Positions 8,899-17,261 of a DNA stretch of 64,000 nucleotides are shown one piece after another (position 1 is the stretch's first letter; each line of letters begins with the position of its first letter). The position numbers and the translations under genes were made by a program. A model generated the notes under the pieces. That model saw only the letters and a program-made list of their open reading frames with translations. It was not told where the DNA came from and did not search any database. Source of the DNA: Nocardia terpenica (lineage in GTDB: Bacteria > Actinomycetota > Actinomycetes > Mycobacteriales > Mycobacteriaceae); the NCBI RefSeq assembly GCF_013186535.1, contig NZ_JABMCZ010000003.1:2108001-2172000 (forward strand). The letters run 5' to 3'.

Positions 8899-9099
8899 TT
8901 TGCTGGGAGCGTCCCATATTCGCCGATTTCTGGCCCAATGCGCGCTGGTTGAGACTTCACGATAGCCATACGGTTTCTCCCATGCCGCACCGCGATCGGC
9001 GCACCCTTTCGAGTCGGGCATTCGTCCACATTGCCCACTACCTGCGCAATCGTGGTGCGGACCCGTCATGTCCAGCCTGCCTCGGAGTGAGACCATCGC

Positions 9100-10392
9100 A
9101 TGCTGTCCGCCCATCCCGACGCCGCCCGAAATGCCTGGATCACCGTGACCGCGCCCGACGACGGGCGGACACTCGGCACGTTGCCAATGCATACACCCGA
9201 CCGGGTCCGGGCGGTGATCGGCGGCCTACGCGACGCGCAAACAGCTTGGCGCACAATGGGTGCGGTGGGGCGTGTGCGCTGGTTGACGCGATTCCGGGAT
9301 TGGTTGCTGGCGAACGAGGAGGCGATCACCGCCTCGCTCGCGGCAGAAACCGGGAAGTCGGTTGCTGAAGCATTGCGCGAATTCCGGTTCGGCATCGACG
9401 CTCTCGACTATCACCGCACCCGCGGCGCCGACTTCCTCGGCCCGCACCGGCTGCGGCGGAATCGGATGCCCAGCGCCTCGATGCATCTGGCCATCGCCTA
9501 TCGCCCGTGCGCGGTGGTCGGGGTGCTCACCTCGTGGATCTATCCGCTGGCCTCCACGCTGTTCGACGCCGTGCCGGCGCTGCTGGCCGGGTCGGCGGTG
9601 GTGGTGAAGCCGTCGTCGGTGACGCCGCTGACCGTGCGCGCGGTGCTCGCCGGCTGGACGCAGATCGGCGCGCCGCCGGTGTTGCAGTTCGTGGCCGGGC
9701 ACAAGGCCGGGCCGACCGTCGTGGACGGCGCGGACTACGTGCACTTCAGCGGGTCCCCGGAGATCGGCCGGGTGGTCGCGCTGCGCGCGGCCGCGCGACT
9801 GGTGCCGTGCCGCCTCGAGATCGGCGGCAAGTCCGCGGCCGTGGTGCTGGCCGACGCCGACCCCGAAGCCGCGGCCGCGGCGATCGCGCTGGGCGGGCTG
9901 GCCGAATCCGGGCAGACCTGCCGCAGCATCGAGCGCGTCTTCGTCGAGTCCGCGGGTTACGACGCCTTCGTCGAGCGGCTGGTGGCCGCGGTGACGGCCT
10001 ACGGCGCGACCGATCCGGGCGAGCTGCGCGGCGCGGTGCTGACCTCCTCGGCGCACGTGCGCTACGTCCACGATCAGGTGCGCGACGCCCGGGCGAAGGG
10101 CGCCATCGTGCGGCTCGGCGGCACCGGCGGCGGGCACGTCTTCGAGCCGACGGTGCTCGTCGACGCCGAGCCGACCATGCGCGTGCTGACCCAGCAGACC
10201 CTCGGTCCGATCCTGCCCGTCGTGCGGGTCGAGAACCGGGAGCGGGTGATCGCGCTGGCCAACGAGGCGTTCGGGCCGTGCGCGAGCGTCTGGACCACCG
10301 ACGAGGCGGCCGGTGCCGCGCTCGCCGAGCGGCTGAACGCCGCGCAGGTGGGAGTCAACGACATGTCTCTACATCTCATGGAGGTCGAATAA
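9100..10392 (+). CDS. Aldehyde dehydrogenase-like protein, C-terminally short
   Basis: The 430-residue ALDH superfamily protein has SWIYPLASTLFDAVPALLAG, VVVKPSSVTPL, the cofactor loop YVHFSGSPEIGR, the general base Glu240 in LEIGGKSAAVVL, and the nucleophile Cys274 in ESGQTCRSIERVF. It ends at VGVNDMSLHLMEVE, just before the conserved P-F-G-G region, and so lacks about 50-60 residues that normally form the last strand and oligomerisation arm. The TAA overlaps the next ATG by 1 nt and no matching coding sequence continues in another frame, so the short form looks genuine. It may accept aldehydes produced near the DUF2236 protein; that is inference. Confidence 0.8.
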   Translation: MLSAHPDAARNAWITVTAPDDGRTLGTLPMHTPDRVRAVIGGLRDAQTAWRTMGAVGRVRWLTRFRDWLLANEEAITASLAAETGKSVAEALREFRFGIDALDYHRTRGADFLGPHRLRRNRMPSASMHLAIAYRPCAVVGVLTSWIYPLASTLFDAVPALLAGSAVVVKPSSVTPLTVRAVLAGWTQIGAPPVLQFVAGHKAGPTVVDGADYVHFSGSPEIGRVVALRAAARLVPCRLEIGGKSAAVVLADADPEAAAAAIALGGLAESGQTCRSIERVFVESAGYDAFVERLVAAVTAYGATDPGELRGAVLTSSAHVRYVHDQVRDARAKGAIVRLGGTGGGHVFEPTVLVDAEPTMRVLTQQTLGPILPVVRVENRERVIALANEAFGPCASVWTTDEAAGAALAERLNAAQVGVNDMSLHLMEVE

Positions 10393-10709
10393 TGGGCGGC
10401 TTGCAGGTGTTCGCCGCGACCATGGTCATGATCGGCGTGCTGGGCGCGGTGCTGATAAGCGTTCGCCCGCAACGGGTTCCGCAGGGGCGCAGCGTCGCCG
10501 ACATCCGGCGGCGGATCAGCGCCGAGCGGGCCCCCGTGCTCGCGGTGGCCGCGCCGACGCTGCGGCACGGGGCGCCCGATCATCCGCTCGAGGTGCCGGA
10601 GGCCCATCGGGTCATGCAGCAGCACCTCGACTGCGCGGTGGCGACCTGCCCCCGCAAGGCCGCGGCCTACGACGTGCTGATCGCGGCCGGTCGGCTCAAG
10701 CCGCGCTGA
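10392..10709 (+). CDS. Small one-helix membrane protein with PQRxPxxRSVxxIRxRI motif
   Basis: The 105-residue product starts at ATG 10392, overlapping the aldehyde dehydrogenase stop (TAATG). An N-terminal helix of about 20 residues (VFAATMVMIGVLGAVLISV) is followed by RPQRVPQGRSVADIRRRI and then a soluble tail with Cys pairs (HLDCAVATCPRK). I do not recognise a named family. The post-helix motif recurs in the 52-residue protein at 27275-27433, so the two are probably paralogous. Tight coupling to the ALDH and closeness to the DUF2236 gene suggest a membrane-anchoring or scaffold role, which is inference. Confidence 0.7.
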   Translation: MGGLQVFAATMVMIGVLGAVLISVRPQRVPQGRSVADIRRRISAERAPVLAVAAPTLRHGAPDHPLEVPEAHRVMQQHLDCAVATCPRKAAAYDVLIAAGRLKPR

Positions 10710-10774
10710 ACGGCAAATGCTACGCTCGTGTATGAATCGCTACCCGATAGCGGACCGTGCAAAGGAGCGCAGCG

Positions 10775-11740
10775 ATGACCACCGCAGGCAGCCGACCGCA
10801 ATTCGACGCGCCGGCCCGGGCGATCCGCGAGGTCGACTACGGGTTCTTCGGGCCGGGCTCGCCGACCTGGAAGGTGTGGACCGCGCCCACGGCGCTGCTG
10901 GGTTTCCAGCGCGCGGTGGTGCTCGAACACTTCGATCCGGATCTGACCGCCGCGGTCGCCGACGTCGGCGGCATCTACTCCGATCCGCGCGGGCGGCTCG
11001 ACCACACCTTCGCGTACTTCCTCATCGCGGCGGTCGGGGACGGCCGGATGGCGATCGAGGCGTCGGAACATCTGATGCAGGTGCACGCCAAGGCAACCGG
11101 CGTCGAGCCGATCACCGGCAAGCGCTACAGCGCCAATAATCCCCAGTCGCAGTTGTGGATTCACATCACCGGCTGGCACAGCGTGCTCAAGTGCTACGAG
11201 ATGTTCGGTCCGGGCCCGCTCGATCCCGAGGAAGAGCGGCGGTACTGGGCCGAATGCGCTGTGGCGGCGGAACTTCAGACCTGCATGCCGTCGGACGTGC
11301 CGCGCTCGCGGGCGGAGGTGCGCGAGTACTTCGCCGCCGTCAAGCCGCGGTTGTGCAGTTCCGAGCGGGCGCACCGGGGCATGCACTATCTGCTGCGCAC
11401 GCCGTGGGACAAGGGATTGCGGCTGTGGGGCGGTAGCCGGATCGTCGCGCCCGCGGTGATCGCGACGCTGCCGCGGTGGATGCGCGAGGTCGGCGGCTTC
11501 GATCAGTTCGCGATTCTGGACGCGGCCGTGCGCCCGGCGGGGCGGATCGCCGTCGCGGTGCTCGGCGGCGAGCGAGCCAAGCTGGCGGTGCTGCGGTCGA
11601 GCATCGGCCCGGTGACGGCGCGGCTGTACCGCGAACACCTCGACGCGGGGGTGCCGCTCGAGCCCGTCACCGTGACGCCCGAGCAGGCACGCGCCCGCTA
11701 CGGCAGCGCCGGGCGGCGGCCGCAGTTGAACGTCGGCTGA
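10775..11740 (+). CDS. DUF2236 / MpaB-Lcp-like putative haem oxygenase
   Basis: The 321-residue protein belongs to the ER-bound oxygenase mpaB/B'/rubber oxygenase catalytic-domain family (PF09995). Supporting segments are DYGFFGPGSPTWKVWTAPTALLGFQRAV, SDPRGRLDHTFAYFL and WIHITGWHSVLKCYEMFGPGPL, with conserved His and Arg residues for haem binding. Characterised relatives (Lcp, MpaB) cleave C=C bonds; the substrate here is unknown. The start ATG 10775 has AAAGGAG at 10760-10766, so I prefer it to GTG 10757. It lies 65 nt downstream of the ALDH/small-protein pair and may share its transcript. Confidence 0.8.
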   Translation: MTTAGSRPQFDAPARAIREVDYGFFGPGSPTWKVWTAPTALLGFQRAVVLEHFDPDLTAAVADVGGIYSDPRGRLDHTFAYFLIAAVGDGRMAIEASEHLMQVHAKATGVEPITGKRYSANNPQSQLWIHITGWHSVLKCYEMFGPGPLDPEEERRYWAECAVAAELQTCMPSDVPRSRAEVREYFAAVKPRLCSSERAHRGMHYLLRTPWDKGLRLWGGSRIVAPAVIATLPRWMREVGGFDQFAILDAAVRPAGRIAVAVLGGERAKLAVLRSSIGPVTARLYREHLDAGVPLEPVTVTPEQARARYGSAGRRPQLNVG

Positions 11741-11850
11741 GAATCTGAAAAGGGGGTCGACGCGCCCCCGCGGGTTACCGCATCCAGAGCGAGTCGTTGG
11801 CAATATGTCAGCAAACGTTGCCTTCGACTCGCGAAAGGGTGCGTCGTGCC

Positions 11851-13359
11851 ATGAGCGAAACCCCTGCTCCGCAGATATGGCCGCGGAAGACGCAAGGGTG
11901 GGGGCATCGACGAGGCATTGCGCTGAGTGCCGTCACGGCGCTCGCCTGCCTGATGAGCATCGATTCGGTTATCCACGCCATCGCCATGCCCGCGGTCGAG
12001 GAGGAGTTCGGGCTGGGGCCCGCGGTCGCGTCGATCGCCTCCGGAATCGGGACGTTGATGCTGTCGGCGTGCCTGCTCGGGGCCGGGGTGCTGGGCGATC
12101 TGTTCGGGCGGCGCCGGGTGCTGCTGGGCGGGGTGGCGGGCATGGTCGTCGGCGGGGTGATCACCGCATGGTCGACCGATGCCGTGGTTTTCGTGCTGGG
12201 GCGGATGGTGACCGGGGTGAGCACGGCGGCCGGGCTGGGCACGACGCTGGCCATGCTGCCCGCCCTGGTCTTCCCGCGCGAACTGCCGCACGTTTTCGGG
12301 CTCTGGTTCGGTGCGCAGGCGCTGGCGGTGCTGGCCGGGGCCGTGGTCGGTGGCGCGCTCATCACCGAGATATCCTGGGGCGCAGGGTATCTGATGATCG
12401 CGGTGCTCGCGGCGGCGCTGCTGGTGCCGGGGTGGCTGCTGGTGCCGGACTCGCGGGCCGAGCAGCCGCGCCCCTTCGACCGCGCCGGGGTGCTGCTGGC
12501 CGCGGCCGCGCTGTTCGCGCTGATCGGTGCGCTCGGGCAGGCGGCCGTGCGCGGCTGGGGCAGTCCGGTCGTGCTCGTCGCCGTCGTGCTCGCCGCGGTG
12601 GCCCTGGTGGCGTTCGTGCGGTGCGAGCGGCGCAGCTCCGCCCCGGCGCTTCCGTTGCGGCTGTTCGCCTCCGCCGCGTTCGCCGGGGCCTGCCTGACCG
12701 GGGTGATGGTCGGCTTCGCCCATGCCGCCTACATTCTGCAGACGGCGACGCTGCTCGAGGATCATCGGGGCCGGTCGGCGATGACCGTGGTGGTGGTGTC
12801 GATTCCGCTGTATGTGGGCATGGTGCTCGGGGCGGTGCTGTCCGGTCAGGCGCAGGAGGCGGGGCGGCGGGCGCGCCTGCTGTGCGCGTCCGGGCTGGCC
12901 TGCTGCGGGGTGGGCGCGCTGCTGCTGACGACCGTCGACCGCGGCACCGACCTGTGGGTCTACTCGGTGGCCGGTGCGGTGATCGGCTTCGGGGTGATGT
13001 GGGCGCAGAACCCCCAGTCGGTGGTGATCATGACCGCCGCGCCGCCGAATCGGGCCGGGACGGTGAGCGCGGTGAAATACGCGATGGCCCAACTGGGTTT
13101 CGGCCTCGGCCTGGGCATCCTGGTGCCGGTCGTCGCCGCCTTTCCCGGCGCCGCCGCGCACGGCGACGCGGCCTTCTTCCACGGCTTCACCGTCGCCATG
13201 GGTTGCACGGCGGTGGCGCTGTTCGTCGCGGCGGCGATCGTTGTGCCGCTGCTGTGGTGGTATCCGCCGCGGACGGAAGGCGGTGCGGCGAAACGGGATA
13301 CGTCAGAGCTCGGCGGTGAGCAGACGGTAGCCGAGGTCCAGGGTGGGGCGGGCGAGTAG
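11851..13359 (+). CDS. MFS drug/H+ antiporter, EmrB/QacA-like (about 14 TM)
   Basis: The 502-residue membrane protein has roughly 14 hydrophobic helices. GDLFGRRRVLLGGVAGMVVGG matches the MFS motif A loop after helix 2, and ALITEISWGAGYLMIAVLAAALL resembles the region after helix 5 of DHA2 exporters. PPNRAGTVSAVKYAMAQLGFGLG in the second half supports the assignment. It should export a hydrophobic compound with proton exchange; the substrate is not evident. ATG 11851 is preferred over the in-frame ATG 11797. Its 3' end overlaps the convergent methyltransferase gene by 57 nt, so one C-terminus may be mis-called. Confidence 0.85.
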   Translation: MSETPAPQIWPRKTQGWGHRRGIALSAVTALACLMSIDSVIHAIAMPAVEEEFGLGPAVASIASGIGTLMLSACLLGAGVLGDLFGRRRVLLGGVAGMVVGGVITAWSTDAVVFVLGRMVTGVSTAAGLGTTLAMLPALVFPRELPHVFGLWFGAQALAVLAGAVVGGALITEISWGAGYLMIAVLAAALLVPGWLLVPDSRAEQPRPFDRAGVLLAAAALFALIGALGQAAVRGWGSPVVLVAVVLAAVALVAFVRCERRSSAPALPLRLFASAAFAGACLTGVMVGFAHAAYILQTATLLEDHRGRSAMTVVVVSIPLYVGMVLGAVLSGQAQEAGRRARLLCASGLACCGVGALLLTTVDRGTDLWVYSVAGAVIGFGVMWAQNPQSVVIMTAAPPNRAGTVSAVKYAMAQLGFGLGLGILVPVVAAFPGAAAHGDAAFFHGFTVAMGCTAVALFVAAAIVVPLLWWYPPRTEGGAAKRDTSELGGEQTVAEVQGGAGE

Positions 13360-14044
13360 GTCGGCGTGGCGGGCGGCCCAGGCGCCGCTGTCCAGGTCGG
13401 CGCGCAGTCGTGAAAGGCCCTCGGCCAGTGCGGATTCCGGAGTGAGGGCGAGCAGGGACATACCGGCGCGCACGGTCGGGTCGAGGTAAGCTTCCGGCCG
13501 CCGCCAGAACGCGCCGCCGAATCCGTCGACGCAGTCGTGCGGCACCGGAATCGGGGTGACGGTGGCCTCGCCCAGCGCCTCGGTGAGCTCCGCCAGCGGC
13601 ACGGCGAGCATGCGGTCCGACTCGCTCGCGGCGGGCAGATACTCACGCAGCAGCCAGAATTCGCGGAACACGCTGTGATCCCAGGTGAGCACCACCAGGC
13701 GGTGCCTGGCGACCCGCTTCATCTCGGCAATGCCCCGCCCCGGATCCGACCAGTGGTGCACGGTCAGCACCGCGAGCGCGGCATCCACCGAATCCGCCCG
13801 CAGCGGAAGCGCTTCGGCCACCCCCTGCACCACCGGCGCCGCCCCCACCCCCCCGCTGCCCGATCATGACCCGACTCGGCTCCACCGCAACCACGGTCCG
13901 CCCAGGCTCATAAGACCCACTCCCGGCCCCCACATTCACCACCGACCCCATCCCCCGCAACGCCCCCTCGACCGCCCCCGCCACCCGCGGATCCGCCCGC
14001 CGAGTCCGCCCATACGTCCGCCCCGTCGTGTCATACCGAGTCAT
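13303..14044 (-). pseudogene. Class I SAM methyltransferase, split by a frameshift in a C7 run
   Basis: From ATG 14044 one frame encodes TTGRTYGRTRRADPRVA and VVNVGAGSGSYEPGRTVVAVEP, the methyltransferase motif I region. It then runs into Gly-rich nonsense at the plus-strand C7 tract 13848-13854. The second frame continues with GAAPVVQGVAEALPLRADSVDAALAVLTVHHW and ends at 13303. The span of 742 nt is one base more than a multiple of three; removing one base from the C7 run restores a 246-residue protein. It could be a sequencing slip, a real loss, or slip-strand variation. The substrate is unknown. Confidence 0.75.
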
Positions 14045-14112
14045 CGCGCCATAATGCCAGCCCCCTCCCCAAGGCCAGCCCCGCCCATCAGCCCGCCTCC
14101 CCAACCTCCCCG

Positions 14113-14438
14113 GCATGCCTCTTCACTCGTCCCGGTCCACCCCTTCAGTCTTCCCAGCGTGCCTCTTCAGTCGTCCCCGGCCTGCCCTTCAGTTTTCCCA
14201 GTGTGTCTTTTCGGTTGTCTCGGCCTGCTCCTTCGGTTGTCTCGGTGTGTCTTTTCGGTTGTCTCGGCCTGCTCCTTCGGTTGTCTCGGTGTGTCTTTTC
14301 GGTTGTCCCGGCCTGCTCCTTCGATTGTCTCGGCGTGCCTCTTCGGTCGTCTCGGCCCGCCCTTCGGTCATCCCGGCATGCCACTTCAGTTCTCCCGGCC
14401 GCCACTTCACTGATCCCGGCATGCTTTTGGCCGGGATC
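14113..14438. repeat. Minisatellite-like array of half-elements ending in a full palindrome
   Basis: A 44-nt unit, itself two related ~22-nt halves (GTGTGTCTTTTCGGTTGTC and CGGCCTGCTCCTTCGGTTG), occurs three times from 14201, 14245 and 14289 with almost no changes. More degenerate copies flank it. The array ends in a full element at 14412-14438 with perfect 9-bp arms GATCCCGGC/GCCGGGATC and loop ATGCTTTTG. The ~545 nt between the methyltransferase start and the NmrA-like gene holds no supported gene. Confidence 0.88.
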
Positions 14439-14590
14439 TCCCGCCCGCATGGAAGTTCGGCTCGGAAATTCATCGCGGTGAAGAGGATTCGAGCGGAATC
14501 GCCCGAGTGGGTGGCTCGATCCGCGCGGCGGCCGGAAGCTGGGTGGGCCGCGGGAGGTGTCCCGCGGATCGTGAGTGGAGGAGTGGCCTG

Positions 14591-15439
14591 ATGATTCTCG
14601 TGACCGGAGCGACCGGGACCGTCGGACGGGTGGTGGTCGATCTGTTGTGCGCGGCGGGTGTGCCGGTGCGGGCGGTGACGCGGCGGCCCGAGACGGCGGG
14701 GCTGCCCGGCGGGGTCGAGGTGGTGCGGGCGGATCTGGGGGAGCCCGGGGAGCTGGGGACGGTGCTGGCGGGTGTCGAGCGGGTGTTGCTGGTATCCACC
14801 GGACCCGAAATACCAAGGCACGACGCGAATCTCGCCAAGGCCGCGGCGGCCGCCGGGGTGGCGCACATCGTGAAGCTGTCCTCCGGCCGGGTGGGCGACG
14901 AGACGGCGACCGACCCCATCCCGCAGTGGCATCGCGCCGGTGAGCGGGCGGTGCGGGACAGCGGCGTGGCGTGGACGATGCTGCGCCCCTTGGGATTCAT
15001 GGCCAATGCGTTGCACTGGGCCCGGACCGTCCGGGAACAGGACACCGTGTACGCGCCCTACGGCCGGGGCCGGATCGCCGTCATCGACACCGAAGACATC
15101 GCCGCCGTCGCCGTGGCCGTTCTCACCCGACCCGGACATGAGGGACGGATCTACACCCTCAGCGGCCCGGAGCCGCTGTCCGCCGCCAACCAGACCGCCA
15201 TCCTGGCCGAAACCCTGGGCCGCCCCCTGCGATTCGTGGAGAACACCCCCGAGCAGGCCCGCGCCGCACTGATCGCCACCGGCATGTCCGCCGATATGGC
15301 CGACGCCGTCATGGCCCTCCGAGCGGGTGCGCTCGCATCCTTCACCTCGGTGATCCACCCCGATGTGCAGCGGCTCACCGGCCGACCGCCCCGAAACTTC
15401 CGCTCCTGGACACAGACTCACCGGGCGGAATTCGAATAA
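14591..15439 (+). CDS. NmrA-like / atypical SDR NAD(P)-binding protein
   Basis: The 282-residue protein opens with MILVTGATGTVGRVVVDLL, the GxxGxxG dinucleotide site of NmrA-like atypical SDRs. RAVTRRPETAGLP reads like a NADP-preferring Arg pair. IVKLSSGRVGDE and the C-terminal SFTSVIHPDVQRLTGRPPRNFRSWTQ are typical of actinobacterial NAD(P)H-binding family members of this length. Such proteins act as quinone reductases or redox sensors; no substrate is evident here. ATG 14591 follows a GGAGG-type ribosome-binding site, so upstream in-frame codons in the repeat-adjacent region were not used. Confidence 0.82.
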   Translation: MILVTGATGTVGRVVVDLLCAAGVPVRAVTRRPETAGLPGGVEVVRADLGEPGELGTVLAGVERVLLVSTGPEIPRHDANLAKAAAAAGVAHIVKLSSGRVGDETATDPIPQWHRAGERAVRDSGVAWTMLRPLGFMANALHWARTVREQDTVYAPYGRGRIAVIDTEDIAAVAVAVLTRPGHEGRIYTLSGPEPLSAANQTAILAETLGRPLRFVENTPEQARAALIATGMSADMADAVMALRAGALASFTSVIHPDVQRLTGRPPRNFRSWTQTHRAEFE

Positions 15440-15461
15440 CCCAGGGCCCCGGTGATTCTCG

Positions 15462-15734
15462 TCACTCGGCGGGAGTCCGGTCGGCGACCAGGTCGAGCAG
15501 GCCGGGGAAGCGGGATTCCAGATCGTCGATGCGGACCTGGCTGCGGCGTTCCAGGCCGTACTGGCGCTGGCGGAGGACGCCCGCCTCGCGCAGGGCCCGG
15601 AAGTGGTGGGTGAGTGAGGATTTCGGGCGGGGGATGCCGAACCAGCCGCAGGTATGGTCGTAGTCCTCGGCATGCGGCAGCAGATGCCGGACGATGCCCA
15701 TGCGCAGCGGATCGGCGAGCGCACCCAGCACCAT
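15462..15734 (-). CDS. ArsR-family winged-helix regulator
   Basis: The 90-residue frame encodes LGALADPLRMGIVRHLL, then GIPRPKSSLTHHFRALREAGVLRQRQYGLE, the recognition helix and wing of ArsR-type repressors. The C-terminus is DDLESRFPGLLDLV. A HTCGWFG stretch precedes the helix and contains one Cys, but I see no clear metal-binding pair. ATG 15734 gives a slightly short N-terminus, and no better upstream start is visible. It is divergent from the decayed MFS gene immediately upstream, which it presumably once controlled. Confidence 0.75.
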   Translation of the reverse strand: MVLGALADPLRMGIVRHLLPHAEDYDHTCGWFGIPRPKSSLTHHFRALREAGVLRQRQYGLERRSQVRIDDLESRFPGLLDLVADRTPAE

Positions 15735-15773
15735 CTCCAGGCGAATCTCCCCGACCCGCCGCGCGCCGCGGCT

Positions 15774-16207
15774 CTCCTCGACACCCCGGCCTGGCGAATC
15801 TGGCTCGCCGCCTGGCCGGTCATGGCGGTGTTCGTGCTGTCCAACGCGGCGACCCCGCTGTATCCGGTGTGGCGGGCCCGGCTCGGGATCTCGGCCGGAA
15901 CGTTGACGCTCGGTGCGGCGCTGGCGGCGGGGTTGCTGATCGCGTTGACACTTGCGGTGCTGGCGGCCGGTATCGGTCAGGGGGCTGGGGCAGTTGGGTG
16001 GGCTCACGCTGCTGTTCGCCCGGATGCCCGGCGGGCCGAGCCGCCGCCCTCAACGTGGGTGGCTACCTTCCCGCCGCGGTGCTGCCGGTGACGGCCGGAT
16101 ACCTCGGCGATGCCATCGGATTGTCCTGGGGCGCAGGCATTTTCGCGGTGATCCTGGGGCACTCGCACTGGTGGGCGGCGTGCTGGTGGGTCGGCGGGAT
16201 AGGGTGA
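15774..16207 (+). pseudogene. Remnant of an MFS transporter
   Basis: One frame gives LLDTPAWRIWLAAWPVMAVFVLSNAATPLYPVWRARLG, a typical MFS first helix. It is followed by LAAGLLIALTLAVLAAG, cut off near 15980. A second frame gives RAAALNVGGYLPAAVLPVTAGYLGDAIGL from about 16040. A further one-base shift near 16160 is needed to read LALVGGVLVGRRDRVIG to the end. Only about 145 of some 400 codons remain, in at least three frames, so this is a deletion-decayed gene. No intact transporter is present. Confidence 0.78.
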
Positions 16208-16262
16208 TCGGGTGACGGGGGTCACCCGCCCCGTTTCCCGCCTCACGGGAGGAAGAGGAGCT

Positions 16263-17123
16263 ATGGATCTGAGTCTGCACTACTGGAACTTCTCCACACC
16301 GGCCGATACGGCGCGGACCGCGGCCACGCTCGGCGCCGCCGCGCGGCTCGCGGAGCAGGCCGGGTTCGCCGAATTCACCGTGATGGACCACTACTTCCAG
16401 ATGGAGCACCGCGGCACCGCCGACGAGCCGATGCTCGAGGCGTACACCACCCTGGGGTATGTGGCGGCGCTGACCGAGCGGATGCGGCTGGCGGTGCTGG
16501 TGACCGGCGTGATGTACCGGCATCCCGGCCTGCTCGCCAAGATCGTCACCACGCTGGACGTGCTGTCCGGCGGCCGGGCCCAACTGGGCATCGGCGCCTC
16601 CTGGTACGAGCGCGAGCAGCGTGCGCTCGGCGTACCGCTGGTGCCGATGGGCGAGCGGTTCGAACGCCTGGAGGAGACGCTCCAGATCTGCCTGCAGATG
16701 TGGAGCGACAACAACGGGCCGTACCAGGGCAAGCACTACCAGCTGGCGGAAACCCTGTGCGTGCCCGCGCCGCTGAGCCGCCCGCGGCCGCCGATCCTGG
16801 TCGGCGGTGGCGGCGAGCGCAAGACCCTGCTGTTCGTCGCCCGCTACGCCGACGCCTGCAACCTGTTCGCCTCCACGGTCGAGGACGTCACCCACAAGCT
16901 CGACGTGCTGCGCAAGCACTGCGACGCCGAGGGCCGCGACTACGACGCCATCCGCAAGACCGCCACCTACCTCGGCTCCGTAGACGACCGCGACGCCTTC
17001 ATGGCCGACGCGGAACGCTATGCGGCGCTGGGCATTACGCAGCTGGACATCATGCCGGACCGGGATCCGGTGGAGTACGTCGAGCGGGTGGCCGAACTGG
17101 TGCCTCGGTTGAGGGGGATCTGA
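16263..17123 (+). CDS. F420-dependent LLM-class oxidoreductase
   Basis: The 286-residue TIM-barrel protein has the luciferase-like monooxygenase features of F420-dependent enzymes: LAEQAGFAEFTVMDHYFQM, LSGGRAQLGIGASWYEREQRALGVPL, and RPRPPILVGGGGERKTL with the cofactor-binding Gly run. YADACNLFA is also conserved. These enzymes use F420H2 to transfer hydride to varied substrates; this one's target is unknown. ATG 16263 follows GGAGGAAGAGGAG, a strong ribosome-binding site. It stands alone between the decayed transporter and the permease promoter. Confidence 0.88.
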   Translation: MDLSLHYWNFSTPADTARTAATLGAAARLAEQAGFAEFTVMDHYFQMEHRGTADEPMLEAYTTLGYVAALTERMRLAVLVTGVMYRHPGLLAKIVTTLDVLSGGRAQLGIGASWYEREQRALGVPLVPMGERFERLEETLQICLQMWSDNNGPYQGKHYQLAETLCVPAPLSRPRPPILVGGGGERKTLLFVARYADACNLFASTVEDVTHKLDVLRKHCDAEGRDYDAIRKTATYLGSVDDRDAFMADAERYAALGITQLDIMPDRDPVEYVERVAELVPRLRGI

Positions 17124-17144
17124 CGCGGTCGGCGGCGTCAGCTC

Positions 17145-17172
17145 TTGACCGAATACCCTATAGGGGTATACC
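17145..17172 (+). promoter_or_regulatory. Promoter overlapping a CsoR/CstR-type (DUF156) operator
   Basis: TTGACC at 17145-17150 and TATACC at 17167-17172 are spaced as -35 and -10 elements. Between and over the -10 lies ATACCCTATAGGGGTAT (17153-17169). This near-palindrome of G/C triplets flanked by AT ends is the pattern bound by CsoR/CstR/RcnR-like repressors that sense copper, persulfide or nickel. It precedes the permease transcript. No regulator of this family is encoded in the window. Confidence 0.65.
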
Positions 17173-17219
17173 TTCGCGACTGGTGCACGACGAAGCCGCG
17201 GGAGCGAGAGGAGGTCGAG

Positions 17220-17261
17220 ATGGGCGCGATCGGGCATGCGCTGGCGCTGGCGGGTCCATGA
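17220..17261 (+). other. 13-codon ORF overlapping the permease start (displaced N-terminus or leader)
   Basis: ATG 17220 follows GAGAGGAGGTC, the strongest ribosome-binding site in the region. It encodes MGAIGHALALAGP, then a TGA overlapping the ATG at 17258. Related permeases, as I remember them, begin with a similar stretch running directly into SMTWEILWAL. One missing base at GCGGGTCC would explain the split. Either this is a recent frameshift with re-initiation at 17258, or a true coupled leader. Confidence 0.55.

Noticed and set aside
14113..14591. Plus- and minus-strand frames through the repeat array (Leu/Ser/Arg-rich)
   Set aside because: They are translations of tandem DNA repeats, with no start signals and no conserved domain.
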